Positions 16,285-24,630 of a stretch of 64,000 bases of DNA are shown here, piece by piece. Position 1 is the stretch's first letter. Every line of letters begins with the position of its first letter. The notes below the pieces were generated by a model. The model was not told the origin of the DNA. It saw nothing but the letters and a program-made list of their open reading frames with translations, and ran no database searches. The stretch is from CAYHPR01 sp964358895 (GTDB lineage Archaea; Micrarchaeota; Micrarchaeia; CABMEP01): assembly GCA_964358895.1 (NCBI GenBank), contig CAYHPR010000004.1, forward strand, positions 16,814-80,813, written 5' to 3'. The position numbers and the translations under genes are program-made.

Positions 16285-18384
16285 TTATTCGATAAGCTTT
16301 GAGAACAAACACTCATTGAAGTATGCTTCATCTCCTTCAACAACTGCTTCTACTTTATAGAATGTGTAAAATGAACTAGCATTCTTTGATCCATATTTCA
16401 ACCTTATTAGAGGTGTACGGCCTACGTCATTAAGGCATTCTGAAACTATCTTCTCGTTGCATACTCCATCAATAACATCAATCTTTGTAACTGTCTTACC
16501 TAACGCAGTTAATGCCTGTTCAATCTTTGACCCGCACCCAGCCATCGCAGCAGCATTGGAAGTGGAGGATCGCTCTAAGAATAACACAGTTGCATTGTCC
16601 TTCTTTGCCTGGTTTAGATAATTGAATAAACTTGTCTGGCCCGTTTCCTTGCTCACTAAGGAGTTAAGACCGAGAGATAGGCCGATAAGAAGAATGAAAA
16701 CGAATGCAAATATTATTGTCCAAGTCTTCATCACATTTGACTGCATAAATTTCTCGGTATTTCTCCATACTATGAAGAAGAATCCGATAGCGAATGATGC
16801 AAGCACAAGTATATCGACAACTGCGATTACTAGAAGAGGAATGTTTGCAATCCATGCCCTCTTTTCACTTTCCTTTACACCGAATGGTGCAGATATAACG
16901 TCAAGAACTGCTAGCGAGATGCCACGTGCAGTGCTTGTGAGCAAGTTATCAGCTGCAGCAGCTTCAAGAGTTCGTTTCTTTTCTACTATTGAAGAAGTAT
17001 CGGACGTGATAGTGTTGTAATTTGAAGCAAGTGTGTCTATCTCGTTATAGCTAATCTTCGCAGTTACACGTATTTCAAGTGAAGCAAATTTATCCCTCTG
17101 CGTCTTAAGATCAGATGAAAGAACTGCGTCTGAAGATTCAATAAGAAGTGACGCTCTGGCTAGCATGACAGACGCATTTAATCTTGCATCTACAACTGGT
17201 CCAAGTGTCACAAAGGATGCATTAAGATAAGCATCAAATTCCGTAAGCTTCGAATCAATTGAAGAAACTGTCAGACCTGCTTGGTCATAAAGTTTTGCGT
17301 CGACGTTAGAATAGTATTGAGCACTGAGTTCAGTTATTGCATTAACATAAACAGTAATGTTTTCATCACTAACTAATGCAGTTATCGAAGCGGATCTTGT
17401 AGTGAGGTTATTGAATTTGGAAGTGAGAACTTCGAATTGTTCCTGCACAGATCCTTTCTGCTTCGTTCCCGTGTAAAGTTCAATTCTCGCCAGAGTGGAA
17501 TTAATAATTTCTTTAGCCTTGCTGGATGTAGTGTCAAAACATGCTGCCTTTGTCTTGATCGTCGATGCTTTTGAAGCGGCACTAGTAAGCGCAGAGTTAT
17601 TTAGAGCAAGAGTAAATCCGACAGGTAAACAGAATTCAAACCCTCCAGAGTTACTTCTTATGTATAATTTGAGAGCTGAATAATTACCTGACAAATTCTG
17701 CAGAATTGTTACACTATTTGAGATATCTTGTGCTTTTTGTGAAACATTAAATGTGAGCTGTCCCGAGGAGGAAATACCTTTAAGTGTAGCTGTTGCTGAA
17801 AGGACAGCCGTAACGTTTGCATCAATACCTCGTTTAACATTCGCATACTTGAGCAATTCTGGTAAGAAGAGTGCGCTTCCCTGCGCGTATTGGAAGCAGG
17901 CATACGATCCCTGATTACATGCTATCTGGCAACTTTGAAGAGAAGTACAGTTTCCTTCGTCACCAACAGCCTGCCCAGTTATAGTATCACAATACCCTTC
18001 AAGAGTTCCGAAGGAAGTGCCAGTATACCTGCTGTTATTAAATGCTAAAACTAAACCGCTAATATCACTAAGTTCAGTGGCAGAAGGGTAAGACGTTTCG
18101 AAGCAGTTGCCTTTGATCGCTAATTCAATCTCTGCTTCATTTTTTACAAAATTGTCTGCTTTAAGAACAAATGTTTCTTTACCCCCTACAGTAACAATCT
18201 TGTAAAGGGTTCCATTAACTGTCGTATTTTTCTGCTGTACAGAGGCTGTCGATTCAGTAGGATATAAGTAATCAGTAACGTTAACTGCTGCAAAAACAGT
18301 GGTTAAAAGAAGTGAAAGTACGAGGATAAATGTAGAGAGCCTTGCTGCTCTCTTTCTGTTTTCTACTGAAATAGAACTGTTCAT
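16285..18384 (-). CDS. Large exported coiled-coil membrane protein with C-terminal four-cysteine domain
   Basis: Unrecognised 699-residue envelope protein. There is an N-terminal hydrophobic segment (about 16-33), then about 480 residues of Ser/Thr/Asn-rich extracytoplasmic sequence with long helices and many N-x-S/T sequons. Two hydrophobic segments around 520-575 (PLLVIAVVDILVLASFAIGF; WTIIFAFVFILLIGLSLGL) follow. The C-terminal domain, about 597-699, has C617, C642, C650 and C692. That domain shares cysteine order and local sequence (ALGK, EC, RLKYG, DE..FNEC.F) with the adjacent cyclophilin protein. A TATA-like TTTTTAAAC about 25 nt upstream supports a leaderless ATG at 18384. Confidence 0.7.
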   Translation of the reverse strand: MNSSISVENRKRAARLSTFILVLSLLLTTVFAAVNVTDYLYPTESTASVQQKNTTVNGTLYKIVTVGGKETFVLKADNFVKNEAEIELAIKGNCFETSYPSATELSDISGLVLAFNNSRYTGTSFGTLEGYCDTITGQAVGDEGNCTSLQSCQIACNQGSYACFQYAQGSALFLPELLKYANVKRGIDANVTAVLSATATLKGISSSGQLTFNVSQKAQDISNSVTILQNLSGNYSALKLYIRSNSGGFEFCLPVGFTLALNNSALTSAASKASTIKTKAACFDTTSSKAKEIINSTLARIELYTGTKQKGSVQEQFEVLTSKFNNLTTRSASITALVSDENITVYVNAITELSAQYYSNVDAKLYDQAGLTVSSIDSKLTEFDAYLNASFVTLGPVVDARLNASVMLARASLLIESSDAVLSSDLKTQRDKFASLEIRVTAKISYNEIDTLASNYNTITSDTSSIVEKKRTLEAAAADNLLTSTARGISLAVLDVISAPFGVKESEKRAWIANIPLLVIAVVDILVLASFAIGFFFIVWRNTEKFMQSNVMKTWTIIFAFVFILLIGLSLGLNSLVSKETGQTSLFNYLNQAKKDNATVLFLERSSTSNAAAMAGCGSKIEQALTALGKTVTKIDVIDGVCNEKIVSECLNDVGRTPLIRLKYGSKNASSFYTFYKVEAVVEGDEAYFNECLFSKLIE

Positions 18385-18424
18385 TCAGATATTATGAACT
18401 AAATGTTTAAAAACGTTAACAACC

Positions 18425-18446
18425 GCACGAACGCGCGCGTACGTGC
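18425..18446. repeat. GC-rich 22-bp near-perfect inverted repeat, alternating purine-pyrimidine
   Basis: Arms GCACGAACGCG and CGCGTACGTGC pair with one mismatch. Sixteen consecutive bases within it alternate purine and pyrimidine, a Z-DNA-prone pattern. It stands out from AT-rich surroundings between the S-layer gene and the 699-residue envelope protein gene, just upstream of the latter's TATA-like box. It may be a regulator site or part of the S-layer mRNA end. Confidence 0.5.
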
Positions 18447-18500
18447 TAAAAATATTAGCGAAATAAAAAATCTGAAGCAACAGCTGAAGCTGGAAGATTG

Positions 18501-18551
18501 TAAAAAAAATAAAAAAAGAAAAAAAAGAAAAAAAGACCCCTATTCGGGGTT
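18501..18551 (-). terminator. Hairpin plus T-tract downstream of the S-layer gene
   Basis: Read on the minus strand, 15 nt after the S-layer stop there is an ACCCC/GGGGT stem with a 5-nt loop (18536-18550), then more than 30 nt consisting almost entirely of T runs down to 18501. Archaeal RNA polymerase terminates at T-rich tracts, and the added hairpin makes a strong end for what is probably a very abundant mRNA. Confidence 0.75.
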
Positions 18552-18566
18552 CGTTGGTGCTACAAC

Positions 18567-21437
18567 TTAGGCCTTAGCAAGCAACTCAGAGATGAACTGC
18601 GATGCTGCTGCAGTCGTGTCGTCTGCAGTGTAACCTGCGACTACGATTCTCTGATCTGTTACTGCCTTGACAACTTTCACACCTGGTCTGTCGATCTTGA
18701 CATCAGTGCCGCTGATTGTTCTTGCGGTTACTGTGTTGATTAACTGACCTCCGACTAGAATCAACGATTCTGCGGATGGTGCTTCAGAGTCAAGTACAAC
18801 AAGGCGTTCTGTTGCGCTCATCTTGTATGGTACTGAGAAGGAACCAGAAGCTGCTCCCGTATCGAGAACTGCTTTCATTGTGCCCTTGTCAGCTGTACAA
18901 GAGGAGTTGCCTCCGCTTACTGTACAGGCTCCAACTGTTTCACTGACTGATTTGAGTTTCACAGTGCTATCTTGAATAGCTACTTGTCCACCCTCAGCCA
19001 ATGTTACTGTTGATACTCCTGCTGCAGTTACGTTTGCACCTGATGTTGCAAGCTGGTACTGGAACTCACCGAGTTTCTTTGCCATCTTCAAGGTTATAGA
19101 GTTGCTAGACCTTGAGGAGATGACTGAACCTCTCTGTGTAGTGTATCCTGCTTCAAATTCAGAAGCGGATGTCGTACCGGTTGCAGTCAAGTAGGTTGCA
19201 TCAATCTTCGATTCACTGCCAGAGCTCGACTTGAATGTCGTTGCTGTTGAATTGGCTGTGAAAGAGACGTTTGTTGCCGTACCTGTCAATGCACTTTGCG
19301 TTGAGGATCCACCCTTGTTGACGTACTCTGTAACTCCCAGTGTCTCTGTAGTACCAACCTGTTTGAATGTCAGGTTTCCGTTCTCTGCAGAGTTGTCCTG
19401 GACGTTGTATGTCAATGTAGCATTTTCCAAATCAAATGGGAATGCCACTGATGTCGGGAAGAAACTTGTGTTCACAATGAACAATGCGGTTGCGTTGAAC
19501 AATGCGTACGCGCCCAAACCGATGCTTGGACAACTTGAGTTAGATGCAGATACAGACCAAAGATTCGTGGTGTTTAACACGACATTTGAATCTGCTTGCA
19601 GCCTGAACGTGTAGTTCGCTCCAGCTATGTCAGTCCAATTCTGAGTTAGGGTTATGTTACAGTTTATCGTACCCGTGTTATTGCTTCCGAATGTTCCTCC
19701 TCCACCATTACCGAAGGTATTGTTGGTATTGAGTGCATTCATCCATGCAGTTCCGTTCCAGAGACCGATAGATGATCCATTCCAGACACCGGATGCATCG
19801 TCACGTACCAACGTGGTTGTTGTTGTTGGGACGTATCTGATGTAACCTTTGTCAGGCTTCTCGTACAACAGCGGTGTTGCATTTCCAAGACCAAAACAGA
19901 CTTTTGATCTGTCATCGCTTGAAGCTGGTGCTGTTGCGAAAGCGAATGCCTTCTTAGCAGACGTAGCACAAACGTAGTATCTGATTAATGGATCAGATGA
20001 TACTGCATTTGTATCTCCTTCCAACGTGTAGTAGGCCGGATTCTGAATGAAAGCAAAAGAGAGTGTATCTCTGCTTGCATCACTCAATGTCGTTCCACTC
20101 AACGTTAGTTTGAACAATGCTGGCGAACCAATAAGGTTGATGCTCTCGCCCTCAGCAAGAGTTGGTAATGAAGACCCAGTCAATGTGATGTTTCTCAACG
20201 TCAAATTGTTGATTCCACCACTTGATGTACCCCATGCCAAAGCCACTGTCCAGTTCTTGTTCAGATCACTGTCAACAACTCTACCGTTTGTAAGAGTTAA
20301 CTCTTGCGATAGAACGGACATTTCTGCCCACTTTGCTGCAGTCAATCCTGGTGCAGTCTTGTAGACACGAATTGTAATCTTGTCACCGTTTGGCAAAATA
20401 AGTTCTTTTGCCGCAGATGTAGTTACAGTGTCTTCCTTAACTAGTACACCATTCTTGTCGTAGACCTGAATGATTGCCTGTGAATCTGCACCGCCTCCTA
20501 GTGGAACGGTTAAATCTTGAAGCTTAACTGAATAAGCTCCTGCAGACACATTCTGACCAGCGTAAACGATCTGAGCTGGTGTTGATTCCTTAGCAAGCTT
20601 AATTGAGCTTGGTGAATCAAGTGGCTTCATTTCGCTGACGATCCAATCGTCACCGAGGTACTTAACTTTCAATCTTTGTCTTGACATCAAGTAAGTTTCG
20701 GCTGCTGTACAATTTCCTTCCAATACTGAAGTCGTTGCATAAACAGTTGTTCCAGAATAAACTGAACTCAACGTACATGCTGGAACTCCACTGAAGGTGT
20801 CGTGCTCGAACTTGATGACATAACTCAACGACTGTGGGATTACCTTGTACTTCTTCACATCAGTGAAGAAAGTTGGGGCGGATCCAGTCTCCATATATGC
20901 TTCTTGCTTCGTTGTGAACGAACCAGAAACTGTAGAGACTGTAGTCTTTGAATCTGCGAAGCTCACGAAGTTATCTCCAGTGATCTTCTTTGGATTTAGT
21001 GCAGCTTCAGCCTGTTGGTTATCTTCGGTAGATGCGTTATCATCGATAAATCCATACATATAAGTCCTAAACCCATATGCTCCTGCAACAACACTTGTAC
21101 CAGGTGATGTTATTTCCAATGTAGCTTTCTTGTCTGTAACAGAACATGATCCTGCTCCTGCTCCAGCAACACTACAAGTTGGTGAACCTGTTAGTTGTGC
21201 GGTTACTGTCTGACTCTTGTAAGCCAAACTTCCTATAACAGCGGCTATGTTAGCGGCTGCAACTCCATCGGATGCCTTCGCGCTTGCTCCAACAACAACT
21301 TTTACGACGGGCTTACCTTGTGCGTTAACGATCTCGGTGTTCCCATACATAATTGGCGCTGCTGCCAAGAGTGATGCTCCTAATAGTGCTGCTCCTACTG
21401 TAACAGCTGCTATTTTATTTGCGTCTATACTTTTCAC
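18567..21437 (-). CDS. S-layer protein (Methanococcus-like S_layer_N/S_layer_C architecture)
   Basis: Main surface-lattice glycoprotein candidate, 956 residues, exported. The N terminus has a signal peptide, then GNTEIVNAQGKPVVKVVVG and ASDGVAAANIAAVIGSLAY, hallmarks of the archaeal S-layer N-terminal domain. A long Ser/Thr/Asn-rich beta region carries many N-x-S/T sequons, and the C-terminal domain ends VDQRIVV-like ...RIVVAGYTADDTTAAASQFI. The start is GTG at 21437 with GAGGTGA upstream. A TATA-like element near 21498-21506 implies a leader of about 40 nt, unlike the leaderless neighbours. The terminator behind it and the envelope genes around it suit a highly expressed surface protein, presumably glycosylated. 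Confidence 0.92.
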   Translation of the reverse strand: MKSIDANKIAAVTVGAALLGASLLAAAPIMYGNTEIVNAQGKPVVKVVVGASAKASDGVAAANIAAVIGSLAYKSQTVTAQLTGSPTCSVAGAGAGSCSVTDKKATLEITSPGTSVVAGAYGFRTYMYGFIDDNASTEDNQQAEAALNPKKITGDNFVSFADSKTTVSTVSGSFTTKQEAYMETGSAPTFFTDVKKYKVIPQSLSYVIKFEHDTFSGVPACTLSSVYSGTTVYATTSVLEGNCTAAETYLMSRQRLKVKYLGDDWIVSEMKPLDSPSSIKLAKESTPAQIVYAGQNVSAGAYSVKLQDLTVPLGGGADSQAIIQVYDKNGVLVKEDTVTTSAAKELILPNGDKITIRVYKTAPGLTAAKWAEMSVLSQELTLTNGRVVDSDLNKNWTVALAWGTSSGGINNLTLRNITLTGSSLPTLAEGESINLIGSPALFKLTLSGTTLSDASRDTLSFAFIQNPAYYTLEGDTNAVSSDPLIRYYVCATSAKKAFAFATAPASSDDRSKVCFGLGNATPLLYEKPDKGYIRYVPTTTTTLVRDDASGVWNGSSIGLWNGTAWMNALNTNNTFGNGGGGTFGSNNTGTINCNITLTQNWTDIAGANYTFRLQADSNVVLNTTNLWSVSASNSSCPSIGLGAYALFNATALFIVNTSFFPTSVAFPFDLENATLTYNVQDNSAENGNLTFKQVGTTETLGVTEYVNKGGSSTQSALTGTATNVSFTANSTATTFKSSSGSESKIDATYLTATGTTSASEFEAGYTTQRGSVISSRSSNSITLKMAKKLGEFQYQLATSGANVTAAGVSTVTLAEGGQVAIQDSTVKLKSVSETVGACTVSGGNSSCTADKGTMKAVLDTGAASGSFSVPYKMSATERLVVLDSEAPSAESLILVGGQLINTVTARTISGTDVKIDRPGVKVVKAVTDQRIVVAGYTADDTTAAASQFISELLAKA

Positions 21438-21841
21438 GATATCACCTCAATGTATCGTATGTGCATTACATTTGCAATACTTTCTTTTTTCAAATCTTAT
21501 ACTGTCCTTCTGCCCTCAAATCTAACTGGGCTGTAGCAACAGTTCAAAAGTAAGGTATTTAAACATTGTTGAATGATTTAAACTGCAGTTTATAAACTGC
21601 AGTTTAGAGGAAGTAATTTGTCGTACCTTCATATCGGCAAACAACGTTTTCAACTTTCTCACTTCTCCGAACGCGTTCGAAAAATTTAATTATTAATGAA
21701 AATATTTTCCGTCCTTGAACTCAATTAACTCTGTTATTAGTTATGACCCTCAAAAATATAAATAGTGATTATGAGAATTATGTAAGTAAGAGACTTATGT
21801 AAATAAAATATACAGGATATGGATATACTGGAAGGATATTT
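21438..21841. other. 404-nt intergenic control region between S-layer and glycosyltransferase genes
   Basis: No coding sequence is supported here. It holds the S-layer leader and TATA-like element (about 21498-21506 on the minus strand), an isolated TATA-like GTATTTAAAC (about 21555-21564), the 28-bp palindrome at 21579-21606, and a second perfect palindrome CGAACGCGTTCG at 21668-21679. On the plus strand, a TATA-like AATATAAATAG near 21754-21764 leads to a leader of about 55 nt and GGAAGG before the glycosyltransferase ATG. Confidence 0.6.
21579..21606. promoter_or_regulatory. Perfect 28-bp palindrome made of two AAACTGCAGTTT sites
   Basis: Two copies of the 12-bp palindrome AAACTGCAGTTT are separated by AT and flanked by T and A, so the whole 28 bp is self-complementary, with TATAAA at its centre. 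The 14-bp period and symmetry suggest a dimer-of-dimers regulator site, or a cruciform-forming element, in the region controlling the divergent S-layer and glycosyltransferase genes. Confidence 0.6.
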
Positions 21842-22588
21842 ATGAAAAAAACAACAGGAAAAAAACCGACGATGTCAATTATTGTCCCAGCACTCAACGA
21901 AGAAAAGAATATTGAAGCTGCAATAAAAAAAGCTATTCGATTAGCTAAGCCTCGGTTTAGTGCGTATGAAGTAATTGCAATAAATGATGGAAGCAGGGAT
22001 AAGACTGGTGAAATAATAGAAAAGATAGCAAAAGAAAACAAGAATGTTGTTGCTGTTCATCATGACAAACCCTGGGGATTGGGAGGCACATATAGGGACG
22101 GATTGAGCAAAGCTAAGTATGAATATTTTTCACTGCTGGCAGGTGACAATGAGGAACTGGAGGATTCACAGGCAGTCCTTTATGATCACGTCGGAGAGGC
22201 GGATTTGATTGTTTCTTACACCGTAAATCAGAGTGTAAGGGCAACAGATAGGCAGATGGTGTCTGGCATATTTACTATAATAATGAATATACTATATGGA
22301 CTTAACTTACGTTACTACACAGGTGCAAACATAATCAAGACCGAACTGATAAGGAAGACACCGATGCATACTGACGGGCATTTCTATATGCCTTCTTTAA
22401 TTGTACGACTTGTTAAGCAAGGATACTCTTACAAACACGTACCTAACCGAATAAGAAAAAGTGAAGGTTCGAATTTATACAAATTAAAGAATGTGATAAG
22501 TATCGTAAAGGAATTCATTCGACTTTTTATCGAAGTAAATATTGCCAACAGATCAAAGTATAATAAAAAGCTAGTTATGTTAAGCTAA
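21842..22588 (+). CDS. Family 2 glycosyltransferase (dolichol-phosphate sugar transferase-like), copy A
   Basis: GT-A fold transferase of 248 residues without a membrane segment. It starts with SIIVPALNEEKNIEAAIKKA, then VIAINDGSRDKTGEII (nucleotide-sugar binding), PWGLGGTYRDGL, and AGDNEE where many relatives have a D-x-D metal site. It resembles DPM-type enzymes that load a lipid carrier. Beside the S-layer gene and a GT-C-like membrane protein, a role in surface glycosylation is a reasonable inference. It is clearly paralogous to the gene at 30574. A GGAAGG lies 7 nt before the ATG. Confidence 0.87.
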   Translation: MKKTTGKKPTMSIIVPALNEEKNIEAAIKKAIRLAKPRFSAYEVIAINDGSRDKTGEIIEKIAKENKNVVAVHHDKPWGLGGTYRDGLSKAKYEYFSLLAGDNEELEDSQAVLYDHVGEADLIVSYTVNQSVRATDRQMVSGIFTIIMNILYGLNLRYYTGANIIKTELIRKTPMHTDGHFYMPSLIVRLVKQGYSYKHVPNRIRKSEGSNLYKLKNVISIVKEFIRLFIEVNIANRSKYNKKLVMLS

Positions 22589-22615
22589 CAGAAAGCGTGT
22601 GTACAATTAAAATAA

Positions 22616-24490
22616 CTAAACCGTAAATTTGTATAACACTGCGCTGCCATCATTATTTTTCCAGATCGGCTGGATCAGTTTGTCTAAGTCTTCTTTCCAT
22701 ATTGCATCGTCCCTAGGTTTGTAATTCGATGCATCAATGAACAGTATATCGACTTTCTTGAAGTACCCTCCTCGCATTGAGGGGTCCAGCCACGTTCGTT
22801 GTGGAGTGTAATGCACACCGTTAACCTCGAGAACTCTCCTAGTTTCAGGAGTGTCAAAAACTGCAAGAGGATCGAATGAGCCTGCCACTTGACCTTTGCT
22901 GTCTAGCTCCCACTCGGAGTGTACCCAGTTTATATCGTAATAGAGATAGCTGATATTGTATTCCTTAATCAGTCGTATCTTCTCCTCCTGGCTGCTGCCG
23001 TATAGAATGATTGCCGCTGCGATCTCGCGATCGTCCAACGTGGAGAATGGATCAACATGCCCTCTCCTGAACGCGACTGCCTTACGGCCGGAAATTGCAT
23101 TTATTACAAAACTGATCTCATTGGAGGAAAGAATGACATCGTTCACTGAAGTGTTTGCCAGAAGATAGCTCTGCAGCTCGGAATATTGAGGGATAAATGG
23201 TGTTCTTCCTACTGCTTTCCATCGGTCATTGTACCATCCGTCATATCCAAAAACTGCATTGACCAAGACAAACAGAATCATCAGATGTGACAGATAACCA
23301 GTAAACCTGCCAAAGCCATTCAGCCACTTGACGTCATTAACGCCTAACTTCGCTAGCCGAGCCAATGCATGTATTGCAACAAGAATGAAACCTAGTTTGA
23401 AGATCAAAAATGACATGTAATTCGGCCCAAAGTATGTGCCAATCAACGGAGCAGTGATGAAATAATGGAATGTGAGGAATGTTGAAACAATAAATGTTAA
23501 TAGAACAAACTTTGACTCTGGACTCTCCTCTTTTTTGAAAAGAAGGAACCAAAGGCCGAGCAACCCTAGGATGCTTATCGCGCCTTCAAGCAACCCTGAA
23601 AAGTTGAAAACGTATTGTGTAAGTGTCTCAAACAAAAAGATAAACTGAAAAGTGAAAGAAGAGAAATCCTGGAAACCCCACTCATTAACCATCGCTTGGG
23701 ATTTACCTCCGAGCTCAAAAATGGGTTTAAACCACCATATTTGAGCAATCAAAAAACCAATAACAAATGCTACAAAAAAGAAAATTGATGCTTTCTTTAT
23801 GTTTTCAACCAGTTTCTCCTTGTCAGATAGTGAAGGAATCAGAGATGCAATGCTAAACTCTTTCATCAAGTTTTCAAACACGTGTGAAAATACGGAATAA
23901 AAAAGGAAGAATAAAACAAATGCCGTGCCAATTATAATCCCAGTTGGCTGGAGCAATGTGAGCATGCCGTAAATAACACCTAAAAGAAGTGCTCTCTTCA
24001 GCGTCTGCTTTTCATACAACCTGAAAAGAGCTACAAGAAACAGAGGAATAGCGAAGACGTGGACAAGTTCTGTATACTTAAGAACGGGAAACACTGTGAA
24101 TGGCAAAAACACGAGAACGCCGATAATTGAGACTTTTGTGTCTTTAGTAATAAACTTAAAAAGAAAAAATGCAGTTACCAGAGAGATAAGCAGGAAAGGA
24201 AAGTTTGAGTAGAAGATCGATTGAATAGGCGTCAGACCGGTGACGACAGAAAAGGCAGCGACCACTGCCCCATAGATAGGAGAATATGTGGCTGAATGAC
24301 CAAGGATGTTTGAGCTTTTGAACCAATCGCCAGGCGGAGAATTAAGAATGTGATAAACAGAACCAAGCTGATAATAATAATCTCCTCCGAAAATTGGCGA
24401 AGGAAGCTGCTTAAAATCTTTAATTAAATTGAAAATAATCGCTGCATAAACAATAAAGATAACGAATAATGCAATCCAAACTTTGCCCAT
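22616..24490 (-). CDS. Polytopic GT-C-like membrane glycosyltransferase
   Basis: A 624-residue integral membrane protein with about 11 hydrophobic segments across the first 420 residues and a soluble extracytoplasmic C-terminal domain of about 200 residues. An early loop reads GGDYYYQLGSVYHI, with an acidic residue and aromatics placed as in the first external loop of GT-C enzymes. I do not see the WWDxG motif of AglB/STT3, so it is not a typical oligosaccharyltransferase. A role in transferring lipid-linked sugars is inferred from topology and S-layer context. The promoter has been duplicated by a tandem repeat (24501-24585). Confidence 0.65.
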   Translation of the reverse strand: MGKVWIALFVIFIVYAAIIFNLIKDFKQLPSPIFGGDYYYQLGSVYHILNSPPGDWFKSSNILGHSATYSPIYGAVVAAFSVVTGLTPIQSIFYSNFPFLLISLVTAFFLFKFITKDTKVSIIGVLVFLPFTVFPVLKYTELVHVFAIPLFLVALFRLYEKQTLKRALLLGVIYGMLTLLQPTGIIIGTAFVLFFLFYSVFSHVFENLMKEFSIASLIPSLSDKEKLVENIKKASIFFFVAFVIGFLIAQIWWFKPIFELGGKSQAMVNEWGFQDFSSFTFQFIFLFETLTQYVFNFSGLLEGAISILGLLGLWFLLFKKEESPESKFVLLTFIVSTFLTFHYFITAPLIGTYFGPNYMSFLIFKLGFILVAIHALARLAKLGVNDVKWLNGFGRFTGYLSHLMILFVLVNAVFGYDGWYNDRWKAVGRTPFIPQYSELQSYLLANTSVNDVILSSNEISFVINAISGRKAVAFRRGHVDPFSTLDDREIAAAIILYGSSQEEKIRLIKEYNISYLYYDINWVHSEWELDSKGQVAGSFDPLAVFDTPETRRVLEVNGVHYTPQRTWLDPSMRGGYFKKVDILFIDASNYKPRDDAIWKEDLDKLIQPIWKNNDGSAVLYKFTV

Positions 24491-24500
24491 ATAGACACCT

Positions 24501-24585
24501 ACGGTTTCTATTACTTCCTAGCACTTTATTTACTACGGTTTCTATTACTTCCTAGCAGTTTATTTACTCCAGTTTTTTATTTACT
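24501..24585 (-). repeat. 34-bp tandem repeat duplicating a promoter-like element
   Basis: Two 34-bp units (24501-24534 and 24535-24568) differ at one base, followed by a 17-bp partial copy (24569-24585). Read on the minus strand, each carries AGTAAATAAA, a TATA-like box, and TAGGAAG. The unit nearest the gene puts its box about 40 nt from the ATG at 24490, giving a leader of about 14 nt that contains GGTG. Copy number may tune expression. Confidence 0.75.
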
Positions 24586-24630
24586 ATAAATTTACTGGAT
24601 TATATATTGATATATTGTTTTTGTTGTTTC

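Noticed and set aside
19231..20364. Several plus-strand frames within the S-layer gene
   Set aside because: They are antisense shadows produced by the compositional bias of a Thr/Ser/Val-rich protein and have no start context.
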